From Bacteroidales bacterium (GTDB lineage: Bacteria > Bacteroidota > Bacteroidia > Bacteroidales > UBA932), in assembly GCA_017634595.1 (NCBI GenBank), contig JAGBNC010000006.1, positions 186,001 to 250,000 on the forward strand: DNA of 64,000 bases. Reading direction: 5' to 3'. The notes beneath the pieces were generated by a model. The model made no database searches. It was not told the origin of the DNA and saw only the letters and a program-made list of their open reading frames with translations. Shown here in pieces: positions 26,137 to 35,621 of this stretch. The first letter of the stretch is position 1. Every line of letters starts with the position of its first letter. A program made the translations under genes and the position numbers.

Positions 26137-27353
26137 AAGCTCTCAAAGTATGAAATGGCTTCGGACACCACAAAGGTGCTTCCGCCTATGTAAATAATAG
26201 GGCCGGGCAGCTCACGGGCTCGAAGAAGGGCTTCTCTGACGCCTTCGGCCACGGACTGCTGCTCCGTAAAGTTAAGTCTTTTCAATTTCAATGCCAAATC
26301 TTTAAGGCTCATGGCCCTGGGTGTACGGGGCTGCACGAGTATGTACTCGGCGTCTGTGGGCATCAGCGGGGCTATAGAGTCCACGTCTTTGTCGGCCATG
26401 GCTCCGTACACGACTATCAGCGGCCTGGGAGCTTCCAGACGGGCGAAATTAGCCGCCAGCGCCTGCGGGTTGTGACCGATATCGCAGATCACTGTCGGGT
26501 CATCGCAAAGCTGCTCCCAGCGGCCCCTAAGACCTGTAGCAAGCTTATAATCGGCCACAGTCTCCAGTGAATACCCGCTTTGACCAAGTATAGCAAGAGC
26601 CGACAGGGCCACCCTCCAGTCCAGAGCTTCGGTGCCGCCAAGGCAGGCATCGGCAGGAGGAGCAGGAAGGTCAAAATCTTCGGCGAAATAAAGCGGAGAC
26701 CCGGTGCGCGAAGCTATCGCTTCAAATACCGGCTGCGTCTCGGAATCACGGCCCCACACCAACGCCGGCACGCCGGGCTTAAAGATACCGGCCTTCTCGG
26801 CTGCGATTTCAGCCCTCGTATTGCCTAGCAAGGAGCAGTGGTCAAGACCTATGGATGTTATAATGCTTATCAGCGGGGTAATGATATTGGTACTGTCCAG
26901 ACGCCCGCCCAGACCGGTCTCTATCACGGCCACATCCACTCCGCGGTCGGCAAACCAGCGGAAAGCCATACCCGTGGTGACTTCAAAGAACGATAGTCCG
27001 GCACGATCGTATCGCTCCATAAAATCGCAGACCGCATTCTCCGGGATCATCTCCACCCCATCCGGGCCGACAATTTTAATCCTCTCCCTGAAGTCGATCA
27101 GATGCGGCGATGTGTAAAGCCCCGTCCTGAGTCCGCTGCTTGCAAGGGCTGCGGCAAGCATGGAGCAGACCGTACCCTTGCCGTTGGTCCCGGCTACATG
27201 AATGCTCCTGAAAGCATCCTGCGGATTCCCCAGAGACTTGGCATAACTCACCATCTGCTCGAGGCCCGGTTTGTAGGCGTCGGCGCTGAAACCGGCCGTC
27301 TGAACGCTGCGGTGACGCTCGAACAGCCTTTCCACAACTGATTTATAGTCCAT
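26133..27353 (-). CDS. folC: Bifunctional dihydrofolate synthase/folylpolyglutamate synthase
   Basis: A 406-residue Mur-ligase-family enzyme that adds glutamate to dihydropteroate and extends folate polyglutamates in the cytosol. Seen in order: SIHVAGTNGKGTVCSMLAAA (P-loop, about 50), GLYTSPHLIDFRERIKI (the FolC signature), VIETGLGGRLDSTN, TSIGLDHCSLLGNT and VICDIGHNPQALAANF. Length is normal. It overlaps the A2M gene by 4 nt downstream (ATGA) and its start overlaps the DPP-IV-like stop by 1 nt, so all three genes are tightly coupled in one operon. Confidence 0.96.
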   Translation of the reverse strand: MDYKSVVERLFERHRSVQTAGFSADAYKPGLEQMVSYAKSLGNPQDAFRSIHVAGTNGKGTVCSMLAAALASSGLRTGLYTSPHLIDFRERIKIVGPDGVEMIPENAVCDFMERYDRAGLSFFEVTTGMAFRWFADRGVDVAVIETGLGGRLDSTNIITPLISIITSIGLDHCSLLGNTRAEIAAEKAGIFKPGVPALVWGRDSETQPVFEAIASRTGSPLYFAEDFDLPAPPADACLGGTEALDWRVALSALAILGQSGYSLETVADYKLATGLRGRWEQLCDDPTVICDIGHNPQALAANFARLEAPRPLIVVYGAMADKDVDSIAPLMPTDAEYILVQPRTPRAMSLKDLALKLKRLNFTEQQSVAEGVREALLRARELPGPIIYIGGSTFVVSEAISYFESL

Positions 27354-29278
27354 TACAGATATGTCTCGAAGTAGTCAGTAAACTTGAGATACAAGTGTTC
27401 CCTCCAAAGCCCTATCACATTGTGTTCACTGCGCGGATATGGGTAGTAGTCGGCAAGCTTGTTATTTTCCACGCACGCCTGAATGAAGCTTAGCGAATTA
27501 ATAGGAAGCACGGTGCCGTCCTCCATTCCCTGGCAGATCAGCAGATGCCCGTCCACCTTTGAAGCCTTGTCCACGAGGGAGGTCAGGGCAAATCCATCCG
27601 GGTTGGTGTCCGGCGTATCCATGTATCGCTCGCCGTACATCACTTCATACCATTTCCAGTCTATCACAGGGCCGCCTGCGACTGCCACTTTGAAGATATC
27701 GGGGCGGGAAGTCTTGAGCGTTATGGTCATGAAGCCTCCGTAGCTCCATCCGCACACCCCTATCCTGTCGGTATCGACCCAGCCTTCAGCTATCAACTGC
27801 TCCAGGCCCTTGATCTGATCGGCGCTTTCGGCTTGTCCGCAGCGCCGGTTGATGGCCTTCTCGAACGCCGCGCCACGGTTGTCGGTGCCACGGTTGTCCT
27901 GTATGTACATCACATAGCCCTTCTGCGCCATGAGCAGCTCCCAGGGGCGGAACGATGCCAGCCAGCTGTCGGTAACCATCTGGCTGTGAGGGCCTCCGTA
28001 CACATACACAATCACGGGATACTTGCGTGAAGGGTCGAAGCCGGCCGGCTTTATCAAGCGGTAGTAGTTCTTGTAAGCAGGATCGGCAGAGGGCACAGTT
28101 CCCATTTCAACCGTAACTCCGGCATACTTTGACATAGGGTCTGACGATTCGTACAGCACCCTCTCCAGTGAGCCGTCAGAGCGGCGCAGTTCGGTCCTTC
28201 CCGGCATATCTACCGCACTCCAGCGGTCGATGAAATGTGAGCAGTCGGGGCTAAGAAGCACACGGTGCGTGCCGCTCCCGGAGGTAAGCCGCTCCGGCTT
28301 TCCGAAGCGTATCTTTTCCAGCTTCTGAGGCTTTCGTCCAGCGGTCAATTTGCTCAGCTTTATCCGGAACAGGTGGTTCTCAACCGGGGATACTTCCGCC
28401 GAGGTGTAGTACACGTATTGGCCGTCGTTGGCCACATACGCCACATCGGCCCCGCACGTTGTCAGGCGCCTTATTCCGCCCTGCAAGTCACAGAGGTACA
28501 ACTGCCTGAAGCCGTCGCGGTTGTCGGTACGGTAGATGAAAAAATCGCTGCCTTTGATGAACCACACCCCGTCGCGGGGCTCCACCCAGGCGTCATTGTG
28601 CTCCTCGAGCAGAGTCGCCATCAGGCTGCCGTCGGATGCATCGTAGCGCTGCAGCTTCAGATTGTGCTGAGCACGGTCGATCACCTGCACCAGAAAGCTG
28701 CGCGAGTCCGGAGTCCAGCTCACGCCGGCGATATAGCGTTCGTCATCAAATTCATTTATATCAAGAGTATTGAGAACATTGCCAAGAGTGTCGCACACGC
28801 ACAGTGCTACATGTTCCGAAGGCATACCGTTCAAAGGGTATTTTATTGACTTCAAGGCACCGCAGCGCGAGCCGATGTCCAGCAGAGGGAATGAATTCAC
28901 CGCCGTCTCGTCCACCCGGTACACCGCCAGCAGGCTGCCGTCGGGCGAAGGATACCAGCCCCGGTCAATGCCGAATTCATTGCGGGAAGGCACCTTGCCG
29001 TAGCTCACCTCGGGATTGGCCGACTTGGGGAGCACGGGGCGCGTGGGCGGACGGCGTATCATCCTTTCAGTAAGCTGAGAATCCTCCGTCCACCCGAAAT
29101 ACTTCTGGTCGGGAGAAGTAGCACGGCGGGTGATGTCGCTGCTGCTCAACGCTGCGCCATTTGCCGTCCCAACTGTTATGCTTTTCAGCACTGTACGTGC
29201 AGATGGCTCCCCAGCGCGGAGAGGCGCAGCTGCAACAACGGCGGCCGCGAGAGCCGCCAGAATAAATGAATGTCTCAT
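27353..29278 (-). CDS. DPP-IV-like prolyl oligopeptidase (S9 family)
   Basis: The ATG at 29278 gives MRHSFILAALAAAVVAAAP, a signal peptide, and a mature periplasmic protein of about 620 residues. Residues 60-400 are the eight-bladed propeller of DPP-IV (PDQKYFGWTEDSQL, WYPSPDGSLLAVYRVDE, AGVSWTPDSRSFLV). The C-terminal alpha/beta hydrolase has YVYGGPHSQMV, VCGWSYGGFMTI (nucleophile Ser), CQGMEDGTVLPIN (Asp) and RSEHNVIG (His), so the triad is complete. Such enzymes remove X-Pro or X-Ala dipeptides from peptides and support peptide feeding in Bacteroidales. The open frame can extend to 29398, but the added sequence is not signal-like. It starts divergently from the histidine phosphatase gene. 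Confidence 0.93.
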   Translation of the reverse strand: MRHSFILAALAAAVVAAAPLRAGEPSARTVLKSITVGTANGAALSSSDITRRATSPDQKYFGWTEDSQLTERMIRRPPTRPVLPKSANPEVSYGKVPSRNEFGIDRGWYPSPDGSLLAVYRVDETAVNSFPLLDIGSRCGALKSIKYPLNGMPSEHVALCVCDTLGNVLNTLDINEFDDERYIAGVSWTPDSRSFLVQVIDRAQHNLKLQRYDASDGSLMATLLEEHNDAWVEPRDGVWFIKGSDFFIYRTDNRDGFRQLYLCDLQGGIRRLTTCGADVAYVANDGQYVYYTSAEVSPVENHLFRIKLSKLTAGRKPQKLEKIRFGKPERLTSGSGTHRVLLSPDCSHFIDRWSAVDMPGRTELRRSDGSLERVLYESSDPMSKYAGVTVEMGTVPSADPAYKNYYRLIKPAGFDPSRKYPVIVYVYGGPHSQMVTDSWLASFRPWELLMAQKGYVMYIQDNRGTDNRGAAFEKAINRRCGQAESADQIKGLEQLIAEGWVDTDRIGVCGWSYGGFMTITLKTSRPDIFKVAVAGGPVIDWKWYEVMYGERYMDTPDTNPDGFALTSLVDKASKVDGHLLICQGMEDGTVLPINSLSFIQACVENNKLADYYPYPRSEHNVIGLWREHLYLKFTDYFETYL

Positions 29279-29285
29279 ACTGACA

Positions 29286-29293
29286 CAAAGATA
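29286..29293 (-). promoter_or_regulatory. Candidate -7 box of the DPP-IV/folC/A2M operon
   Basis: The minus strand reads TATCTTTG (TAnnTTTG match) 7 nt before the ATG at 29278, so the transcript would have almost no leader. No clear -33 box is seen at the usual spacing. Confidence 0.35.
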
Positions 29294-29343
29294 ATTAAAA
29301 ATAATTGCTATTTTCGCGTTTGCATTTAGCGATTTCAGAAGAT

Positions 29344-30690
29344 ATGAGAAAGTATTTGCTGTTATTATCGGCCGCCTGCTTCCTTTCCGCCGCTGCATTC
29401 GGCCAGGGCAGGGACTGCTTTGCAGAGATCAAGCAAGATCCTAACAAAGCAGGGACTGTATTCTACATGTACAACCACGACGACATTCCTGCCTTCGCCA
29501 AACCGCCGAGAGGATATAAAGCGTTCTATATAAGCCACTATGGGCGCCACGGTGCACGCAACCATACGTCGGAAGCCGATTTTGACGCTATGAAGCGGCT
29601 CATGGACACAGCGTCCGAGAGGGGCAAACTCACCGCACGCGGGAAAGATCTGAAGGCTCGCTTCGACAAAATATATCCTATCCTGCACGGCTGTGCCAGC
29701 GACTTGTGCGACCGGGGCTTTGAGCAGCAGTACAAGATAGCTCACAATATGTATCGCAACTACCCGAGGCTATTCCGCGGCAAGGCCAAGATAGACGCAG
29801 TATCGACCACGGTCCCCCGCTGCATACTGACTATGTCTGCATTTACCGACCAGATGCTGCGCGAGAATCCCGGGCTCACCATCTACAAGCAGGCCAGCAA
29901 CTCCACGATGTCCTATCTTAATCCGTTCTCGCTTTACAATAAAGACGTAAAGCCCACCGATGAAGGATACAACAACAAGTCCGCCTACTGGCAGAAGGAT
30001 TTCCAGGCCCTGTGCAAGAGGCTTTTGACCCCTGAGAAGGTGTTCGCTCCCCTGCTTACCGACCTGTCGTTGCTTGACGAAGTATGGGACCCTCTCCATC
30101 TGGAGCGTGCGTTCTATGCAATAACAGCCAGCCTGCAATGCAACGGGCTCGTTAATGACAACCTGTGGGAGTTTATCCCCTATGAAGAGCAGTGCATGCT
30201 GCACGAGTGCTACAACTTCCGCTTCTACGCTTCCAAGGGCGCTGATACATTGTATCAGAAAGGTCGTCAGTGGGCATTTGTATGGACCACCATGCAGGAC
30301 TTCATAGACAAGGCGGATGAAGACCTGGCGACTGGCAATTATGCGGCCAGGCTCCGTTTCGGGCACGATATTATAGTGATGTCGTTGCTGGCGCTGCTGG
30401 ATATCGACGGTTACAACATTCCTGCTGGGAGCATCGAGGATGTCAAGAATGTATTCAGGGCCTATGACTTCCCGATGTCGCTCAATGTGCAGTTTGTGTT
30501 CTATAAGAACAGGGCCGGAGATGTGCTGATGAGGATGATGTATAACGAGCGTGATATGGCGCTGCCGATTGCTGACTGCGGTACTCCGTATTACTATCGC
30601 TGGGATGACTTGAGGGCTTTTGCACTTAAGCGTATCGATGTGGCTCACAGCATCATAGCGTCAACTCAGGCCCCTCCCAAGCTTAAGTAG
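29344..30690 (+). CDS. Periplasmic histidine acid phosphatase (MINPP/phytase-like)
   Basis: The ATG at 29344 gives MRKYLLLLSAACFLSAAAFG, a signal peptide, and a protein of about 448 residues. The catalytic motif SHYGRHGARN (RHGxR with the phospho-His) is near residue 60. The C-terminal acid is supplied by RLRFGHDIIVMSL (the HD motif, about 345). Between them is the helical cap usual for histidine acid phosphatases. Bacteroidota homologues include phytases of the multiple-inositol-polyphosphate phosphatase type, so phytate or another phosphomonoester is a possible substrate. It is the only plus-strand gene in the central 60 kb, divergent from the DPP-IV gene and convergent with rnr. An upstream extension to 29305 lacks a signal sequence. 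Confidence 0.88.
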   Translation: MRKYLLLLSAACFLSAAAFGQGRDCFAEIKQDPNKAGTVFYMYNHDDIPAFAKPPRGYKAFYISHYGRHGARNHTSEADFDAMKRLMDTASERGKLTARGKDLKARFDKIYPILHGCASDLCDRGFEQQYKIAHNMYRNYPRLFRGKAKIDAVSTTVPRCILTMSAFTDQMLRENPGLTIYKQASNSTMSYLNPFSLYNKDVKPTDEGYNNKSAYWQKDFQALCKRLLTPEKVFAPLLTDLSLLDEVWDPLHLERAFYAITASLQCNGLVNDNLWEFIPYEEQCMLHECYNFRFYASKGADTLYQKGRQWAFVWTTMQDFIDKADEDLATGNYAARLRFGHDIIVMSLLALLDIDGYNIPAGSIEDVKNVFRAYDFPMSLNVQFVFYKNRAGDVLMRMMYNERDMALPIADCGTPYYYRWDDLRAFALKRIDVAHSIIASTQAPPKLK

Positions 30691-30702
30691 TTCATCGAGC
30701 GG

Positions 30703-30806
30703 CCCCGGCTGCGGGCTCTGTGACTGAGGAAATCCTCCCCACTGCGTGGGTCCCCTCCCTTTTCGGGAGCCAATGTTTCCTCAGTCACACAGAGCCCGTA
30801 GCCGGG
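30703..30806. repeat. Large nested inverted repeat in a convergent gap
   Basis: Outer arms of about 30 nt (CCCCGGCTGCGGGCTCTGTG onward and its near-complement ending at 30806) differ by one substitution and a 2-nt insertion. Inside are two more hairpins, CCCAC-TGC-GTGGG and CTCCC-TTTTC-GGGAG. The whole element lies 13 nt after the phosphatase stop and 134 nt before the rnr stop, so it could end transcription from both sides. There is no long U tract. The rest of the gap (30807-30940) holds direct repeats of AAACGGACAGG and no gene that I can support. Confidence 0.75.
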
Positions 30807-30940
30807 GCTGAATAGCGGAAAACGGACAGGTTTTTCCGTTTATTGTGTCCATTCGGCAGTTTTTTCGAGCAAACGGACAGGAATGTGGCGGAATCTTGTC
30901 CGATGGGAAGGGAAACTGGGCAAACGGGCGGGGAAGCGGA

Positions 30941-33163
30941 TCAGGAGCGTTTGGAACGCTTGCCGGAGGCGCTGGAGGCTTTGCCGGAGGTGGTTCTGCG
31001 GGAGGAACGGCTGGAGCCGGAGCCAGAACGGCCGGAGCGAGAGCGGCCGGAACCAGAGCGGCGAGAGGAACGGCTGGAGCCGGAGGCTGGGCCGAGGTCC
31101 GTGGCGGGATCCCCGGAGGGGGCGTCGCCATCCTGCCGGAGGTCTTCGACCAGTTCGTAGTCAAGCTGGCGCTGCTCCAGGTTGGCGTTCAGCACTTTGA
31201 TGCGGACCCTGTCACCGAGGCGATACTGTTTGCGGGTGCGGCGGCCGACAATGCGGTAGTGCTCCTCATCGAATTCGTAGAAGTCGGAACGCATCTCCCG
31301 CAGCGGCACCATCCCCTCGATATGTGTCTCGTCAATCTCGACATACATACCCCATTCCGTCAAGCCTGACACGGCGCCGTCGAACTCCATGCCCACCTTG
31401 TCCTGCATAAATTCAACCAGCTTGTATTTCACGCTGGTACGCTCGGCATCGGCTGCCACCTGCTCTCGCTCGGAAGCATGCACACATTCCTTTTCGAAAC
31501 GGCCCTTGTCAGCCGAATCTCCATTCTGCAAATACGCACTCAGCAGACGGTGCACCATAAGGTCGGGATAGCGCCTGATGGGTGAAGTAAAGTGAGTATA
31601 GAAGCGGAATGCAAGTCCGTAGTGGCCAATATTGTCGGTGCTGTACACCGCCTTGGCCATAGAGCGCAGGGCAATGTTCTCAAAGGCATTGTACTCCGGC
31701 TTGCCCTGTGCGGAAGAGAGCAGGTCACGCAGAGCGTCAGCCGCCTGCTTGCCGCTGCCAGCCTCTTCCATCTTGTAACCGAAGTTCGAGGCAAAGCCGC
31801 GGAGGCTCTCAAGTTTCTCGTAATTGGGCTCACCGTGAACACGGTAAACGAAGGTCTTAGCGCTCTTCTGGGCAACTCCGTTCATCTTGCCGCCCGTTGC
31901 CACGAATTCAGCCACGGTGCGGTTGGCAAGGAGCATGAATTCCTCAATGAGGTTGTTTGATTCCTTGGCAATCTTCTGATACACACGCACAGGCTTACCT
32001 GATTCATCAACCTCAACCTTCATCTCGGGGCGGTCGAAGTTGATGGCTCCAGCCTTGAAACGGGTATCACGCAGGATACGCGCCAGTCTGTTGAGCGTAA
32101 GCACTGCATCCTCCAGTGGCGTCCTCTTATCTTCTGCCGGAGGATTCTCGATTATGGCCTGGGCCTGGTCGTAGTCCATACGACGGTCGGAACATATAAT
32201 GGTACGGCCTATCCAGCGTGACTTGACAGCACCCTTGGGGCCAATTTCGAATACTGCAGAGAACGTCAGCTTATCTTCATCCTGACGGAGGGAACACAGC
32301 TTGTTGCAAAGCTTCTCCGGGAGCATCGGGACGGTACGGTCCACCAGATACACTGAAGTTCCCCTCTCACGCGCTTCTTGATCTACCGGGCCGCCGGGCC
32401 TCACATAATAAGAGACATCGGCAATATGCACGCCCACTTCGTAGTTGCCGTTTTCAAGCTTACGGAATGACAGGGCGTCGTCGAAGTCCTTAGCATCGGA
32501 CGGGTCGATAGTGAAAGTCAGCACTTTACGGAAGTCCTTGCGTCCCTTGAGATCATCGTCCGTTATCACATCGGATATCTTGTCGGCCGCATTGGCAACC
32601 TCAGGCTCAAAACGATACGGCAGGTTGAATTCAGCAAGGATGGCATGCATCTCTGTGTCGTTCTCCCCGGGCATTCCGAGCACATCGGTCAGATGTCCCA
32701 TCGGCGCCACGTCGCTGCGAAGCCAACGGTCCACCACAACGGCCACCTTCATACCGGCCTGGGCGCCCATGTCGCGGGCCTGCTCGGCATCTACCATTAT
32801 ATCGTAGGGCATGAACTTACTCTGCATAAGCACCCACGCTTGAGCACCTACGTAATGCATGTATCCGACAAAGGGCGCCTTGCTGCGGCGGAGTATCTCC
32901 ACCACTTCCCCTTCGCTTCGCTTGCCAGGCGCTCCTCCGGGCTTGGTCACTGCCACTCGCACAGTGTCGCCGTTAAGGGCATGCCGAGTCTTGGCGGCCT
33001 TGACATACACGTCCGCATCCTGATCTTCGACATTTACAAAGATGTAGCCTTCACGGGTCATCTGGGCCTTGCCGACGACCTGCTTTACTTGCTTGCGTCC
33101 ACCGCCACTCCGGCGGTCCTTGGTGTCCTGACGCTTGTTATTGCCGTTCTTCCGTTTCATCAA
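30941..33163 (-). CDS. rnr: Ribonuclease R with long Ser/Arg/Gly tail
   Basis: A 740-residue 3'-5' exoribonuclease. A short basic N-terminus (MKRKNGNNKRQDTKDRR) leads into two cold-shock/OB domains (about 30-200). The RNB catalytic domain (about 215-545) has TIDPSDAKDFDDALSF with the Asp cluster that binds Mg, and HYGLAFRFYTHFTSPIRRYP. An S1 domain follows (about 590-675, GAVSGLTEWGMYVEI). The last 45 residues or so are almost only Ser, Arg, Gly and Lys, a low-complexity tail like the basic tails of RNase R but RS-rich. The helix-turn-helix domain of E. coli RNase R is absent. It overlaps manA by 4 nt. Confidence 0.96.
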   Translation of the reverse strand: MMKRKNGNNKRQDTKDRRSGGGRKQVKQVVGKAQMTREGYIFVNVEDQDADVYVKAAKTRHALNGDTVRVAVTKPGGAPGKRSEGEVVEILRRSKAPFVGYMHYVGAQAWVLMQSKFMPYDIMVDAEQARDMGAQAGMKVAVVVDRWLRSDVAPMGHLTDVLGMPGENDTEMHAILAEFNLPYRFEPEVANAADKISDVITDDDLKGRKDFRKVLTFTIDPSDAKDFDDALSFRKLENGNYEVGVHIADVSYYVRPGGPVDQEARERGTSVYLVDRTVPMLPEKLCNKLCSLRQDEDKLTFSAVFEIGPKGAVKSRWIGRTIICSDRRMDYDQAQAIIENPPAEDKRTPLEDAVLTLNRLARILRDTRFKAGAINFDRPEMKVEVDESGKPVRVYQKIAKESNNLIEEFMLLANRTVAEFVATGGKMNGVAQKSAKTFVYRVHGEPNYEKLESLRGFASNFGYKMEEAGSGKQAADALRDLLSSAQGKPEYNAFENIALRSMAKAVYSTDNIGHYGLAFRFYTHFTSPIRRYPDLMVHRLLSAYLQNGDSADKGRFEKECVHASEREQVAADAERTSVKYKLVEFMQDKVGMEFDGAVSGLTEWGMYVEIDETHIEGMVPLREMRSDFYEFDEEHYRIVGRRTRKQYRLGDRVRIKVLNANLEQRQLDYELVEDLRQDGDAPSGDPATDLGPASGSSRSSRRSGSGRSRSGRSGSGSSRSSRRTTSGKASSASGKRSKRS

Positions 33164-34074
33164 ACATGAGTAATTAAAACTTTAAAGGTGCCGCCGTCGG
33201 GCTCGAATGTCACCGAATCTTCGCAGGCAGGGACGAGCAGGCAGCCGCCGCGTGCAAGAGCCGCGCTGTCGGAGCCGCAGATCACCTTGCCAGACCCGTT
33301 TACGCACGTCAGCACCACGAAACTGTCCAGCGAGCTCAGGTCCATTACGTAACGCCCGGTAATATCGAGCATAGACGTAGTAAACCAATCGCAGCTGACC
33401 AGGGGCACAGGAGCATCCTTGCGGGCTTCATAGACGGTTCGGTAGTCGGAGTGGGCCTCATAATCAAGCACTTCCCTGGCCAGAGCCGTATGCAGGGGCC
33501 GGAGCTTGCCGTCAAGCCCGGGACGATTGTAATCCCAGATGCGGTATGTAGAATCCGAAGACTGCTGAATCTCAGCAATATAGCTACCGGGAAGCAATGC
33601 ATGCACGCGCCCGGGAGGGATGAAGAAGACGTCGCCTGCCGCAATACTGTGACGTGCAATGACATCCGTGATACTGCCGTCGGCGATGCGGCGTTCAAAC
33701 TCGTCAGGCGTGATGCTGCGGCTGAAACCGGCCATGAGCCCGGCGCCGGGCTGAGCATCCACCACGTACCACATTTCGGTCTTGCCGTGAAGGCCCTGAC
33801 GCTCACGTGCAAACTCTTCCGAAGGGTGTACCTGGACACTGAGGGGAGCGTGCACGTCGAGAAATTTAATGAGCAAGGGGAAACTGTCCCCAAAGCGGCG
33901 CAGACATTCGCGGCCTACGAGACGTTCCCCCTGTTCGCAAATCAACTGATTGATAGTCAAACCCTCTCCAGGGCCGCCGGACATTACGGACAAACGTTCC
34001 GCATAGCCGGACAGAACCCAGAGTTCGGAGCCCCAGACCATGGGGCGCAGAATGGGATCCGGACGGTACAGCAT
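33160..34074 (-). CDS. manA: Class I mannose-6-phosphate isomerase
   Basis: A 304-residue cytosolic enzyme, the short type I PMI common in Bacteroidota and Firmicutes. Zinc-site and active-site motifs are visible: PLSVQVHPSEEFA (His, about 98), KTEMWYVVDAQPGAGLM (Glu), FFIPPGRVHALLPGSYIAEI (His) and STYRIWDYNRPG. It interconverts mannose-6-P and fructose-6-P. It sits between gpmI (1-nt overlap) and rnr (4-nt overlap) in a gpmI-manA-rnr operon, an arrangement without a clear shared pathway apart from sugar-phosphate metabolism. Confidence 0.93.
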   Translation of the reverse strand: MLYRPDPILRPMVWGSELWVLSGYAERLSVMSGGPGEGLTINQLICEQGERLVGRECLRRFGDSFPLLIKFLDVHAPLSVQVHPSEEFARERQGLHGKTEMWYVVDAQPGAGLMAGFSRSITPDEFERRIADGSITDVIARHSIAAGDVFFIPPGRVHALLPGSYIAEIQQSSDSTYRIWDYNRPGLDGKLRPLHTALAREVLDYEAHSDYRTVYEARKDAPVPLVSCDWFTTSMLDITGRYVMDLSSLDSFVVLTCVNGSGKVICGSDSAALARGGCLLVPACEDSVTFEPDGGTFKVLITHV

Positions 34075-35594
34075 CAGATCAGCGGTTCGGCTGTCATAGC
34101 CTCAGGCTGAGGGATGCCCATCAATTTGAGGATGGTCGGAGCCACATTGCAAAGGGCGCCGTCCTTGACCGTCTTGACATCCTCGCCTGCGCCGATAACG
34201 ATGAACTGCACCAGGTTGAGAGAGTGGGCGGTATTGGGAGTGCCGTCCTCGTTGACCGCATAGTCGGCATTGCCGTGGTCGGCGGTCAGGAGCACCGTGT
34301 AGCCATGGTTGAGAGCGCAGGTGATGGTGGTCTCCACGCAGCCGTCAATGCATCCCACAGCATTGCAGATAGCCTTATAGACTCCGGTATGTCCCACCAT
34401 GTCGCCGTTGGCGTAGTTAAGTATGATGAGGTCTTCCTTCTCGCTGCGTATGGCCTCGCACAGGCGGTCGGTCACCTCGACAGCGCTCATCTCAGGCTGA
34501 AGGTCATAAGTAGCCACCTTCGGAGAATTGACCAGTATGCGGTCCTCATTCTCAAACGGGGTCTCGCGCCCGCCGTTGAAGAAGAAGGTTACGTGTGCAT
34601 ATTTCTCAGTCTCAGCTATCCTGAGCTGCCTCAATCCTGCCTTTGAGATGGTCTCGCCGAGGGTGTCCTTGACTTCTTCCTTGTCAAAGAGGATATGAAG
34701 TCCCTTGAACGAAGCGTCGTAGGGAGTGAGGGTGCAGTAGTAGAGAGGGATCGTGTGCATCCCCTCTTCGGGCATGTCGTTCTGAGTGAGCACGTTGGTG
34801 AGCTCGCGTGCGCGGTCGTTGCGGAAATTGTAGAAGATGACGGTATCGCCTGCCTCAACCTTGGCCAGCGGCTTGCCCCCCTTGGTAATCACAACGGGCT
34901 TGATGAACTCGTCGGTCACATCAGCGTCGTAAGAAGCCTGAATGGCCTCCTGAGCGCTCTCAAACTCGGCTCCCTTACCTTCTACAAGCATGTCGTAAGC
35001 CTCTTTGATACGGCCCCAGCGCTTGTCACGGTCCATGGCGTAGAAGCGTCCGCACACTGTGGCCACCTTGCCTGTAGTCTGCGCCATCTTCTCTTCAAGC
35101 TCCTTGACGAATCCAAGTCCGCTGTGGGGATCGGTGTCACGACCGTCCATAAAGCAGTGGACATATACCTCTTCGATGCCTTCGTTCTTGGCCTCGGAGA
35201 GGAACTCGTACAGATGGTCCAGGGATGAATGCACTCCGCCGTGTGAGCAGAGGCCGAAGAAATGGAGCTTGCCGCCGTGCTGCTTGACATTGTCGTAAGC
35301 TGCACGTATCTCGGGGTTCTTGAGGAGCCTGTGCTCACGGCAGGCTATATTGACCTTCACAAGATCCTGATACACGATACGGCCGGCGCCGAGGTTCATG
35401 TGTCCCACCTCGCTGTTGCCCATCTGTCCGTCGGGAAGACCTACATACTCCCCGCAGGCGTGCAGATGAGCCATGGGATATTTCGCCCGGAGGCTGTCGA
35501 TGAACGGAGCACCCTGGGTATAAATGGCATTACTATGGTCGTGGCGTCCTTCGCCCCAACCGTCAAGAATCATTAAAAGAACTTTATGTTTCAT
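34074..35594 (-). CDS. gpmI: 2,3-bisphosphoglycerate-independent phosphoglycerate mutase
   Basis: A 506-residue, full-length, Mn-dependent iPGM of glycolysis. It opens with [19 protein letters not shown] and carries the catalytic Ser in [18 protein letters not shown] (about 62). Further motifs are [12 protein letters not shown] and [13 protein letters not shown]. The metal-binding alkaline-phosphatase-like part has [12 protein letters not shown] and [10 protein letters not shown]. It is the first gene of an operon with manA and rnr, with a TAnnTTTG box just upstream. Confidence 0.97.
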   Translation of the reverse strand: MKHKVLLMILDGWGEGRHDHSNAIYTQGAPFIDSLRAKYPMAHLHACGEYVGLPDGQMGNSEVGHMNLGAGRIVYQDLVKVNIACREHRLLKNPEIRAAYDNVKQHGGKLHFFGLCSHGGVHSSLDHLYEFLSEAKNEGIEEVYVHCFMDGRDTDPHSGLGFVKELEEKMAQTTGKVATVCGRFYAMDRDKRWGRIKEAYDMLVEGKGAEFESAQEAIQASYDADVTDEFIKPVVITKGGKPLAKVEAGDTVIFYNFRNDRARELTNVLTQNDMPEEGMHTIPLYYCTLTPYDASFKGLHILFDKEEVKDTLGETISKAGLRQLRIAETEKYAHVTFFFNGGRETPFENEDRILVNSPKVATYDLQPEMSAVEVTDRLCEAIRSEKEDLIILNYANGDMVGHTGVYKAICNAVGCIDGCVETTITCALNHGYTVLLTADHGNADYAVNEDGTPNTAHSLNLVQFIVIGAGEDVKTVKDGALCNVAPTILKLMGIPQPEAMTAEPLI

Positions 35595-35613
35595 ATTCTC
35601 ACATTAAATCCTG

Positions 35614-35621
35614 CAAATTTA
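35614..35621 (-). promoter_or_regulatory. Candidate -7 box of gpmI-manA-rnr
   Basis: The minus strand reads TAAATTTG, matching TAnnTTTG, 19 nt before the gpmI ATG. It overlaps the last codons of the upstream lipoprotein gene. No clear -33 TTTG is seen. Confidence 0.4.
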
